Part shown: piece after piece, positions 1 to 10,589 of the stretch
How positions within the stretch are numbered: position 1 is the first letter of the stretch
Layout of the letters: the number at the start of each line of letters is the position of its first letter
DNA from: Hypsibius dujardini
Taxonomy: Eukaryota > Tardigrada > Eutardigrada > Parachela > Hypsibiidae
Reading direction: 5' to 3'
NCBI GenBank assembly: GCA_001579985.1
Contig: LRSR01000782.1
Coordinates: forward strand, 1 to 27,931
Length of the DNA: 27,931 nt
Program-made: the position numbers and the translations under genes
Notes under the pieces: model-generated
Databases searched by the model: none
Seen by the model: only the letters and a program-made list of their open reading frames with translations
What the model was told of the DNA's origin: nothing

Positions 1-36
1 CTCAGGGATACGCAATTAAAGGGAGTGATATCATAC

Positions 37-2514
37 TAAAAGCAAAGCTTCATAATTTATCGGCAGCAACCGCCACGCCGTAAATCCAATGGGGTTTGTG
101 GTGAGTCGGTTGAGAAAAGTCTGCAGTTGCAGGGCTTCCGGAATGCTCATGCGAGATTGATCGAGCTGGTAGAGACGATGTAACGGACCATGTGCCTACA
201 AAACGCAGGGTACTGTAGTTCCCGAGCAAGAGTGACGTGGTAGTAGTAGATTTGATAGCACGTGAAACTCCAAAAAGCCCGAAAAAAATCCCCAAATTAG
301 CTTAGCTTTGAAATAACACCGAATTATGCTAAACAGCTACTCAAAAAATTCAAAATAAAAACATTTATAATGCTTTAAGCCTAGTACCAGTATAATTACG
401 ACGTAATATATTAACTAAAAATTAAAAAAAAACAAGAGTTTTCACATAATGTATTTATATAGCATAACACCAAAAACATTACGATTAGGATCGAAGTGAA
501 AATATGCGTGGTCAGAACAAAAATATTGAAATGCTCTGAACGCAAAAAAATGCAGTAAAGCGATTCTCACGTGACGAGCCTCAAGTGGTTGGTCACATAT
601 AATTATTGGCCACATGGGAGTACCTTCCATATGAGAGTACCTGACAACCACTTACCGCTTCATTCACCAGCGCGCCTCTATACAGAATGACCAGCAATTG
701 CAAGAAGTACGTCAACATCCAGTAGGTCTGTGTGAGGTCGGTAATGACCGTCCAGGCCGTGGCGTTCCCGGCCAACAGGAAGATTTGACAGAGGATCTGT
801 ACCACGTTGCAGCCGAGTGTCAGCGCGATCCACGGGCAAAACACCTCGTCAGCCAAATCAACCAAAACACACAGGGAATTGTGTCGGATCCGGAACCACT
901 CGAGACTCTTGACGGCCATCACTCCATCCTCCTTGATGCAGTGGTGCATGTCGTTTTGAATATGGTGGAAATCGATCGTCAATGTCACGGCGATGAGGGT
1001 GAAGAAGTAGGCCTGCACGACATAGATGAAAGCGGTTAACAGATCGCTCACCAAATTCAGGAAGATAATTTCTGCGTCGTCTCATGCTGCACCCTCCATC
1101 AGCGATCCTCTTAACATGGCGTAATCTGGGCCTGAAAAAAATTGAGAGCGTGATTATTACTTTAATAATATTGAAAAGATTTTCTACGTCGTCTTATAGA
1201 TTCAGTTTTACAATGATGTTTGAAACTTTTCATATTCTATTTGAAAATTAATCATTGTAGAATAAATTATGTCCTGAGTTTTAATTTTTGTTTCTCAAAC
1301 GTTCAAATTTTAGTTTTATTGGTAGCACTACCTCAAACAAACAAATTCATTTAAGGGCTCCTTTCTTTATGCCAATTTAATACTTTCGGCAACTCTTAAA
1401 AATTAGCAAGGCACCAAATTTGTTGTAATAACACAAGCTATCAGTCAGACTCATATGTAGGGGGCGGGGGGATGTTGTGGCATGCAATCATATTATTAAA
1501 ATACTCCTAAATAATACGATAAAATCGTGCTGTATAATAATCTGAATAATAACATGTATTTGTGAGCCTATAACGAAATAAACTTTGACAATTTAATAGA
1601 TACTATATAATTATTATATTAGTCTTATATAATTTTAAATTTACCCCATAAAAATTGTTAGATATTTGTTTAAGTGCCTCTAACGTTAATTCTCAGACAG
1701 TTATATTTTTAACCTCATAAAAATATACCTTAAATAGTATTTTTAATTTTTTGTTTATATACCTCTAACGTTGACTTGCAGACAGTTTGCTCAACAACTA
1801 CTAACCTGAGATAATTATGGGAAAATCCGCAGACATCCACTGCAGCACGCAGTGAAGGATCGCCAGGAAACTGACCAAATTCCGACGCCAGCGAAAGTCA
1901 CTGCCGAAATTCGGGGAGTCGCACTCCTTCATCGCACACGAATAACGCAGCGTCTCCCACTTCATAAACAGCTCCGGCAGTTTCCTAGAACCCAGACAAG
2001 CTCGCAGGAAAATCATCTGCGTGATGTTGATCTGCAGGACCCAACAGAGATAGCCGCAATGGCTGACGATGACGGACAAATTACTCTGCGTGAAGGCGAT
2101 CCCCGACAATCCAAACACCATGGAGTAGATAAATTTCCCCGCCCAAGCCAGCCCGAATCCGAGAACAATGAAGGAGTACCACATCGAGGCGCGTTCAAAT
2201 TTCTCCCATTTTTGAAAACTGCCCACTTGACTGTCGGTTAAGGTTGTAGCTGTGACGTCATGGATTTTATTGCCGGCCAAGGAAGAGGGTTGGATGAAAA
2301 AGAGCCCGCCGAGACGCATGAGGATGAGGAAGGGTCGACAGAGTTTGTACAAGGACGTAGACCACACATCGTAGACGTAGTTCCCGGTGGGAACGAAGGG
2401 GCTGCTGCTGTTGCCGGTGGGGGACGCGACCGAGTACTCGGAGGTCGCCGGCAGCGTCACCACGGACTGGCGGACTTTGTTCTTAGAGGTCGTGGCCACG
2501 TCTTCACGAGCCAT
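37..2514 (-). pseudogene. GrA: gustatory-receptor-like 7TM chemoreceptor, 3' end off window, one in-frame stop
   Basis: Member of the insect-type gustatory receptor (7TM_7) family, whose proteins are plasma-membrane ligand-gated channels. Read on the minus strand: exon 1 2514-1806 (ATG in a good gccATGG context, donor GTTAGT), exon 2 1131-656 (acceptor TTTTTTCAG, donor GTAAGT), exon 3 195-37 (donor GTATGA). The final exon, carrying the TY...Q signature, would lie left of the window. The protein is clearly a paralogue of GrB and GrC: exon 1 has YVYDVWSTSLYKLCRPF and exon 2 has WIALTLGCNV. Exon 3 (53 codons) encodes AHGPLHRLYQLDQ and PIGFTAWRLLPINYEALLL. Exon 2 contains a TGA at 1084-1082, 17 codons in, aligned with a Pro codon of GrB; everything else is open. 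The intron after SADFPIIIS is absent from GrB and GrC, and GrA lacks the intron they have after the HLQRDLE region. Pseudogene is the likeliest reading; a sequencing error at one base is the alternative. Confidence 0.8.
1643..1786. repeat. Imperfect tandem duplication inside GrA intron 1
   Basis: Two diverged units lie side by side (about 1643-1702 and 1711-1786). Each runs from a CCCATAAAAAT/CCTCATAAAAAT block to CCTCTAACGTT...CAGACAGTT. They sit just downstream of the GrA exon 1 donor in transcript order. No function is apparent. Confidence 0.5.
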
Positions 2515-4181
2515 GGCAGACAAAATGGGGAAGAGTTCGCAGAGGATTCCGCGGACAATTTGTGGCGAGTTTCGAACAGGATGGCACAGAGATATTGAAA
2601 TATGCGTAGCCTTTTAGACATGCCCGGATCGATACACATGAATGCTCGTGTATACCGCGCTCGCTACACCGTCATAATAAAACGGTGATGTGAATTTCGA
2701 CCTTTGCATCAGCTATATTCGGTTTTTGATCGATTTCAAGGGTTTTGTCTACTTTGTTGTAGGTTGTGGACACTAATTCAGGGGGACAGACAGGGGCAGG
2801 GGAGATGGCATTGTTGATAGATGCTGTAAAGATCAGCAGCAATGCGCTCTATAGTAGTATAAAAATGTACTCAATAAACCAATTTGTTCTTGAGTCAACA
2901 AAATTGTGCCCGGGAAGTGTAAGGACTCTGCTAGACTTATCTGGTACTCCGGTGGGGGTGGGAGGGAGGAGGGGTTGCTGAATATTTACCCGAGGCTTAG
3001 TGGGTGGTACGGATGTGGGAATTTTCAACCCTAGTTTTGAGCGCCACAAGGAATGTACCGTAAAGCCACTCTTTTCTGGGTGACCTATTCGTACTCGTAC
3101 CTTGTTGTGTACAGCCAAAATTCAGGGACCCCTGGCGCTGGATTCCATCCTTGCGTCCTTGGTGTGAAAGGACTAACACGGTCCGTCACTTCCGCTGCGA
3201 GTGAAACTACTTATATCGCCCACCAGTACATGAGTACAGTAGTGGTGTTTTAGTGGAAAGCAAGATTCATGGATCCAAATCTCAGATTAAGGCGTTGGTG
3301 CTTGCAGACCAGCTATGGAGCGGATAGATAGAACGAAGGGACGGAGGGACTGAGGCACGGATAGACGGAGGAACGGACAGACAGAGAGACAGACAGATGG
3401 AAGGACGGAGAGACGGAGAGACGGAGGGACGGAAGGACGGAAAGATGGACGGCCGAAAAAATTCTGCTAATGTCAAGCGATTTCAAATCGAATTTGGAGT
3501 GGAAGAGTGTTAGAAATCTTGGAATCGAACGTTTTCAAAAAACGACGTTTGTGTGGGTTAGAGCGGTAAAAAAATTAAATTGAATTTTGCTAGAGTATGA
3601 ATCAAACAATCAACGGTTGAATCGAATGGGAATACCGCGGAGCCATCGGCGTGTCCGCTACCGTTCGCTTCCCTTGTCAGTTAAAATATAGCATGGGTGA
3701 CATGGGTGAATCTCATGTAGCGGTTTTTTTATGATTAATTCAGGGTCACTGCAATGATTGAAATTATAGTCCTATATATGATTGAAATTATAGTCCTTGT
3801 ACACTGCTTGCAAAGCCGAAGTCGGATCCCCCTGAGACCAGAAGAACCCGGTGGAGTTACCTGAATCGATTGAACGTCAGGAAGCCCCCTTGGGACTGAC
3901 TAGACCTTCACGGGGTACCTCTGCATATATTGGCCGGAATGGCTTGCACTGGGTCTGGTAACAAGATGACTCCCCTCCACTTCTGACCGGTAATGGTATC
4001 CTTCTTTTCTTATAACACCCATCCGTTTTGTTTTTTCCATGTCGCAAAGACTAGTTGACGGTTTGTGTCGGGAAAGGTTTTAAAAGCAATTGTCGCGTCG
4101 GGGGAAAGATACGACATTTTTATCAGTGCTTCTTTCCTTTACTGTATATTTATAATTTCAACAGACTGCCTCATCAAAGCG
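2515..4181. other. Intergenic region between GrA and GrB
   Basis: I see no convincing exon here. It holds a purine-rich minisatellite (3320-3452) and a short direct duplication around 3753-3801 (ATGATTGAAATTATAGTCCT twice, 24 bp apart). Open frames in this stretch are low-complexity or have no recognisable residues. Confidence 0.5.
3320..3452. repeat. GACGGA-type purine-rich minisatellite
   Basis: Degenerate 4- and 8-bp units of the type GACGGAGG, GACAGACA and GACGGAAG repeat for about 130 bp on the plus strand. The apparent Pro/Ser/Leu-rich open frame on the other strand is a by-product of the repeat. Confidence 0.8.
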
Positions 4182-6655
4182 TTAATACGAAACCTGTGGG
4201 TTAGAAATTGAGGTATGGTTGAAGCCCGAGGCCAGGGCCTTGACGGTGTCGTTGTCGTTGGGTACCAGTTGGAATAGTAAAAGCTGGTACGTCACGTAGG
4301 TCCCCAGCATCTGTAAATATGCCGCCTGTCTTGAGTTACGTTGAACAACAGGGCAATTACCGTATGCGGACTTCAAAAATTCCACGTACCACGAGTAAGG
4401 CTCCGTAGTTGATGGGAAGCATCCGCCAGGCGGTGAAGCCGATCGGAGTAGCGGTCAGGCGGTGCAGAAAAGTCTGTAGTTGCAAGGTTTCTGGAACAGT
4501 CAGACTGGTTTGATCAATCTGGTAGAGTCGACGCAATGGACCATGAGCCTACATAACCCAGTACACATAAGTGATCGAAGTACACAAACCATTCGTGTAT
4601 GTTGAACACAGGCGCGTTTCGATTGCCAGGGGGTGGCCGCCGTAGAAACTCCCCCGGGGACGCCCCTGAGGGTCCCGCTGAGTCTAAACCCTGGAACTGC
4701 CTTTCAATCAAAATTCTATTTATAACAACAAATATATTTAGGGTCAAAGAAAATAATGATTAATAACTAAGGTATATTCATGTGATATAAATTTATGCTA
4801 ACAGTCATTCTATTTTATAAGTGTATTGCATTTAGTTTTTAATATTTACATTAACCTAAAAACACTTATTTGTTAAGAATAAAATTTAGAATCAAATGAT
4901 ATTTTCAGGGGTCCAGACTCTCACTCGACCCTCAAAGACGCCCCCAGGGGAGTTCCTTGGGTTTTCACCCCTTGATAATCAGAACGTGCTTCAGATATTC
5001 AAAATTACAGTGCGTGACCTCAAGGGATAAACATACCGCTTCGTTGACCAAGGAGCCACGGTATAGGATAACTGCCATTTGCAGGAAGTAAGTTAACATC
5101 CAGTACGCTTGCGTCAAGTCCGTAACGATGGTCCACCTTCCGGTGTTAATTGCCAGCAAGAAGATGTGTGATAGTACTTGCATCACATTACAACCCAAGG
5201 TCAGTGCGATCCACGGAGAAAACACTTCGTCCGCCATGTCCACCAAAATACACAGCGAATTGTGTCGCTGACGAAACCACTCGAGGCTCTTGATTGTGAC
5301 AACCCCATCATCCTTGATGCTGACCTGTTGGAAATATCGAAAACGTTGAATGAGTGGGCTAAAAACTAACATCCTTCCTTGTTTTCTAGTTCATTTTTTG
5401 TCACGCAGAAGTTTATTCAGGATTTGGCAAAAATAATAGTTTTGTTTTCTGCAGTGAACATTGAGGTAACGATTCGTGAAGAAGCTCAAATTTTAGCTTA
5501 GGAAAAACTAGCGGACGGGCATAAACAAATTATATTTTATAGTAAGGAATAAAATGATTGTCTTAATTTGTTACTGACTTGATATCTATAGTTATGGTTT
5601 TGTTTCCTTAAAATTCAAGATTTTTAACTTTGAGAAGTACCGGTAGCTAAATTTAACAGAGTGCCACTTGTTTCCCACTCCCAATTTTATTGATAATTTG
5701 GATTTACGGTTTTTCAGGCTTCCTAGTTTTCGTGAAAAGTCCAGCTATCCTTATTGCGAACCTCCAAATCACGTTGTAAATGATGAAAATCCATAGACAA
5801 GGTCACAGCGATTAGGGTGAAAAAATAAGCCGGTACGACGTAGACAAAAGCCGTGAGTATCCCGCTAATAAAGTTGAAGACGAAGATGTCAAGGCCATCC
5901 GGGTGAAAGCCCTCCATTAGCGCTGCTCGCAGATCTACATATTCCATGCCAGGAATGAGCAACGGAAAGTCTGCCGACATCCACTGCAAAACACAATGTA
6001 AAACTGCCAAGAAACTAATTACATTTCTCCTCCAACGAAAGTCTTTTCCAAAACGGGGAGCGGAGCAGTTTTTCTCGTCCGGGCAAAAATACCGCAAACT
6101 CTCCCAACGCAAAAAAATTTTTGTCAGACTTGATGGACGCAGACAGGCGCGGATGAAAATAATCTGACCGAGAATCATCTGTAGAATCCAGCAGAGGCCG
6201 GAGGAATGGCTGACAATGAGGCCCAAGTTGGCTTGGCTTAGGGGTCCTACCAGGCTCGAGATACCGTAAACCATGGTAAAGACGAATTTTCCCCCGAAAG
6301 CTAATCCGACGCTCAGAACAATGAAAGAGTAGATGATGGAGCCTCGTTCAAAGCGTTCCCATTTAGTAGGGCTGGGCTTCGAGCTGGAGCTAAAAGTCGC
6401 CGATGAGACTTCATGGGTTTTAACGTCGAAATCGGGTCCGCCGTTAGGGTGGATGAAAAAGAGCCCTCCTATGCGCATAAGGATGAGGAAGGGCCGGCAG
6501 AGTTTGTACAACGAAGTTGACCACACATCGTGGACGTAATACGGGGAGATTTTATCCATGGTGCTGGGGTGGCTTGAGCTTTCGGACGGGGAGGAAACTC
6601 TCACAACCGAGTGCGATTCTTTGGCGTTACAAACGATTACATTTTTGCGCTCCAT
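4182..6655 (-). CDS. GrB: intact gustatory-receptor-like 7TM chemoreceptor (4 exons, 489 aa)
   Basis: Exons on the minus strand: 6655-5762, 5324-5037, 4548-4390 and 4310-4182 (298 + 96 + 53 + 42 codons plus TAA), all joined in phase 0. Donors are GTTCGC (weak), GTATGT and GTACGT; acceptors are CAACAG, ATGTAG and TTTACAG. Hydrophobic segments lie near residues 52-68, 106-130, 144-168, 211-235 and 257-288. The 96-codon exon adds WIALTLGCNVMQVLSHIFLLA and WMLTYFLQMAVILY. The last exon begins MLGTYVTYQLLLFQL, whose TYQLLLFQL fits the family's C-terminal TYhhhhhQF motif with the final Phe replaced by Leu. Length is at the upper end for gustatory receptors. No stop or frameshift is seen, so this is the only complete receptor of the three. 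Ligand unknown; a sensory role is inferred from family only. The second intron holds a foldback element. Confidence 0.88.
4612..4989. mobile_element. Foldback MITE, family 1 copy 1, inside GrB intron 2
   Basis: About 130-bp imperfect inverted arms start with GCGCGTTTCGATTGCC on the left and end with its approximate complement (AGAACGTGC) on the right. Shared blocks include CCCCTGAGGGTCC, GTCTGGACCCCT and ATTTTATTCTTAACAA. The same arms occur at 27473-27840, so this is a dispersed non-autonomous family. It fills most of the intron between GrB exons 2 and 3 (4549-5036). No coding capacity is seen. Confidence 0.75.
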
Positions 6656-7414
6656 GTTGTTTAAAGGGATAACTTTGTTGAAGCTTATTGAGCGGTCTCA
6701 CGCGCAGGTTGGATACTCACGAATGCTGGCTGATATGTGGAACAGGGTGCCGGACTGTATAAATACTGTTAAAAGGGAACCGAACTTTTACTTCGACACA
6801 GTGATATGAGACCTGAGAAAAACCGCCGATCTTGTGCTTCTGTTTTGACATTTTATTGACACTGTTTCTTCCCCGCAGACATGCTGCATGACATGGCAAG
6901 AGCTATTGGCCGATTGCTCTGACACGAAGCAGAATTGAAACGTTTTAGAACATCTCGCAGGAGAATTCGATCGACTATTAAGTACACAGACGGAAATGCA
7001 CGTCGTGTACATCCGTGACATATGGACTGACATGATGATAAATGAGAACCCCCATTGATGCCACTGGGAAATTCCAGACATACAAAACAGTACAAATCCC
7101 GAGTCTCGGTCTAGAAAAAAAGAGAAAGACAGACTTTAGTCTCAAGCATGCACTAATCGTTCCCCACCACAGACAGGTCATGAAAATTTCGATTGTCTAT
7201 GGCGATAAACTCCACCCCAGCTTCCGGATTCTTCTATGAAATTGTAAAGTAAAAATTCTTCCGTATTTACCTCGTTCCGCTCCAATTTGTATACTGTGTG
7301 TACCTTATCTCCGCTACTCGTTTAGGCATTTCGTCTCATTTTCACCAGTAAAAGAAAGATTGGGGAAACCTATGAATCGCAATCCCAAAACGTTTGAACT
7401 GCCAGAACGATTTT
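6656..7414. other. Intergenic region between GrB and GrC
   Basis: This would be the 5' flank of GrB and the 3' flank of GrC. No exon, repeat or recognisable promoter motif could be supported. Confidence 0.45.
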
Positions 7415-7879
7415 TCAAAAAGTATGGTAGGTATGGTTGAAGCCGGGGACAAAAACAGTATTGATGGGGTCCTTTCCGCCGCTGGGAACCAATTGGAATA
7501 ACAGAAGCTGGTAGATCACATACGTACCCAACATCTGCAAATTGTAAAGCCCGCTTGAGTTCTTCCAGAACAGAATGCACAACCACACCTAAACTTCATC
7601 ACGTACCACGAGTAGGGCACCGTAGTTGATTGGAAGCATCCGCCAGGCGGTGAAACCAATCGGAGTCGGGGTCAAACGGTGCAGAAACGTCTGCAACTGT
7701 AACGACTCAGGAACCGTCAGACGAGATTGGTCAATTTGGTACAGTCGACGCAGCGGACCTTGAGCCTAGACTATCATGCATGTAAGAATTCCGAAAGCAT
7801 GTATCACAGCATCACCTATAGTCTGCCCCATCCTCACTTGGGACGTTTTCATATGTGGAACGCAGAGTGGCTCTATTTT

Positions 7880-8013
7880 TTTTCTAAAGTAGTACAATAT
7901 TAAGGATGAGCTATTAGATTTATTTCATCGGCGACTAAATCAAAACTTTTTTTGGCGAACTTTCAAAGTTTGGATCGTCACTAATGCAGTAATAGTGTAC
8001 TACTTTAAGAAAA
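7880..8013. repeat. Short inverted repeat in a GrC intron
   Basis: TTTTCTAAAGTAGTACA at 7880-7896 is matched by TGTACTACTTTAAGAAAA at 7996-8013 in inverted orientation, with one inserted base. It could be a decayed MITE or a cruciform-forming sequence. Confidence 0.5.
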
Positions 8014-8665
8014 CAAAGCGAGGATACTAAGTTCCAGCTATGAAAAACGTTCCAAGTCAGGCATGTGTATCCTAATGGAAACTTGAGAACTTACCGCTTC
8101 GCTGACCATTGAGCCGCAGTAGAGGATCACTGCCATCTGCAGGAAGTATGTCAACATCCAGTACGCTTGCGTCAGGTCCGTAACAATGCTCCACCTTCCG
8201 GTGTTAATTGCCAGCAAGAAGATGTGTGATAGAACTTGTATTACATTACAACCCAAGGTCAGTGCGATCCACGGAGAAAACACTTCGTCCGCCATGTCTA
8301 CCAAAATACACAGCGAATTGTGCCGCTGGCGAAACCACTCGAGGCTCTTGATTGTGACGATCCCGTCATCCTTGATGCTGACCTGTTAGGAGGGATAGCA
8401 AAAAATGAGAGGAAATAATCTTATTAATGTTACTTGATTGGTTTTTTAAGCATGCACTACCATTTCTGCTAAATTTTGTTTGCCTTGGTTTGGTTTGAAT
8501 AAAGTAAACTTTCGTTTCTAATGCATTTATTTTGAAGATCTGCGCAACCTTCGGCACACACCAGGTCAACCTTTCTAACTCAGTATTTACTTGCAATTCG
8601 TTAGTCGCGACAGTAGATACAGTCAACGACAAGATTGAGTACACTGGAATGTCCGGGGAATGGGT

Positions 8666-8685
8666 AAAAGGGGCGGGCCCCTTTT
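8666..8685. repeat. GC-core palindrome in GrC intron 1
   Basis: AAAAGGGGC and GCCCCTTTT form a near-perfect palindrome around a GG centre, within the AT-rich intron 8383-9353. No known factor site is assigned. Confidence 0.4.
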
Positions 8686-10145
8686 AATAAATTTAATAAT
8701 ATAATAATTTATTTTTTTAATTGAATAATTTTACCATTCAATCAAGAAAATATGTATTTGTTAATGTTTTTGGGCGACTTTGAAAAATCTATATTTTTTT
8801 AGCTGAATACTGTCCACTGTCGGGTGAGACAAAAATCCGCCGACAAAAAATGTTTCTTTTACTGATCTGCGCCATACTTTGTAAAAGCATCAATCAATCA
8901 ATCAATAGGTTTCAATAGTAGTCTGTTTTATTCACTTTTCAACAAAACATTGGGCACCTTTTTTTACCACTGGCCACGTGCTGGTCAGCCATGCGACTCA
9001 GATAATTATTTTTGGAGACGATCACAGATGATCAACTTAAGGAGTAAGAAAATACATATTTTTAAAAATTTTTGCCAGCTCACAGCCTTCCGAGACCTAA
9101 AGATATCTCACTCAAAAAAAAGAAAAAAAAGGCTAAGTTCGACAATTTCTGCCGGACGTTGGTCAAGCAACAAATGACAAAAACATAATTTCTGAATTTC
9201 AGCTAACACACCAACTTTCAAATCAGTTAAGTTTGAAAAATCACCCCAACTACTTTTGTGTGAAAATTCGGAGGTCGCCGTGTCGCCATTTGACGACTTT
9301 GGGCGTTAACTGGTTAAACCTAATCGGGAAAAAATTATTTACAATTAACCCACCTCGAAATCACGTTGTAAATGGAGGAAATCCATAGACAAAGTCACAG
9401 CAATTAGAGTGAAGAAGTATCCCGGTACGACGTAGACAAAAGCCGTGAGTATCCCGCCTATAAAATTGATGGAAAGAATACCGGTTGAAAGCCCTCCATT
9501 AGCGCTGCTCGTAGATCCCCGTATTCCTTACCAGGCAGCAACAACGGAAAGTCCACCGACATCCACTGCAAGATACAATGCAACACTGCCAGGAAACTGA
9601 TGACATTCCTTCGCCAACAAAAGTCCTTTCCGAAACTCGGAGAGGAACTACAATTTTTCTCATCTGCGCAGAAATACCGCAAACTCTCCCAGCGCAGAAA
9701 AAACTCCGTCAGACTTGACGGACGCAGACAGGCACGGAGGAAAATAATCTGCCCGAGAATCATTTGCACAATCCAACCGAGGTAGGCGGAATGGCTGACG
9801 ATCAGGCCTAAGCTAGTTCGGTTTAAGGGCGTGGCCAGGCGAGAGAGCCCATAGACCATGGTGTAGACGAATTTCGCTCCGAACAGCAGTCCCACACTGA
9901 GAACTAGGAAGGAGTAGACGATGGAGATCCGTTCGAAGCGTTCCCATTTGGTAGGGCCGGGCTTGGAGCTGGAGGTGAGGGTTGCCGATGAGGCTTCAAG
10001 GATTTTACGGTCAGAAATGGGTCCGCCGTGGGGGTGGATGAAAAAGAGGCCCCCGATCCGCATGAGAATGAGGAAAGGCTGGCAGAGTTTGTACAACGAC
10101 GTGAACCACACATCGTGGACGTAGTTGGCAGAGGAAATTGGACTA

Positions 10146-10417
10146 ACTCGGGCAGTAATGGAGATTGTCCCTCCAGATCGAGGTGGTGTTTTTTCTACAA
10201 ATACCTGTCTATTTATCGTGATTTTACATTGGGGTCTCCGCGTGGAAATTACATAGGCCGTTTCAGAAAAAAATAAAGAAGAAAAAGACTTCCCGTACCA
10301 ATTGGTGCTATGAGGCAACGCTTGATTGATTGATTTTTCCATTGCTTTTCCGAACTTTTAATTTTTTATATGCTAAAAAATATTTTGCTGAGCGTACATG
10401 TATTTTTTAAACTTACT
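10146..10417. repeat. Left terminal inverted repeat of the pogo-like element
   Basis: This pairs with 12877-13144 as its reverse complement over the whole length, with scattered substitutions. It has an open frame on the minus strand starting at an ATG at 10342 (MEKSINQALPHS...), which runs into GrC exon 1. The right arm has a changed base at that ATG. Confidence 0.88.
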
Positions 10418-10589
10418 AGACTTCTCGAGAAATATTAAAAAAAATATGAGAAGTGTTTCGATCAACCGGAACAGCTCGAAAAAATAAACTAAAAGAGCAT
10501 AGTGGCGACGCCGCCAATAACTTCTACTCGTAAGTTCACAGATACTTTCCCAAAAACTTTAAACTTCCTGTAGAGCAACAAGAGCAGTC

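Noticed and set aside
3282-3476. 64-codon Pro/Ser/Leu-rich open frame on the minus strand
   Set aside because: It is the translation of the GACGGA minisatellite, not a gene.
9469-9492. GT...AG segment in GrC that might be a tiny intron spanning the frameshift
   Set aside because: Only 24 nt, too short to splice, and removal does not restore the receptor frame.
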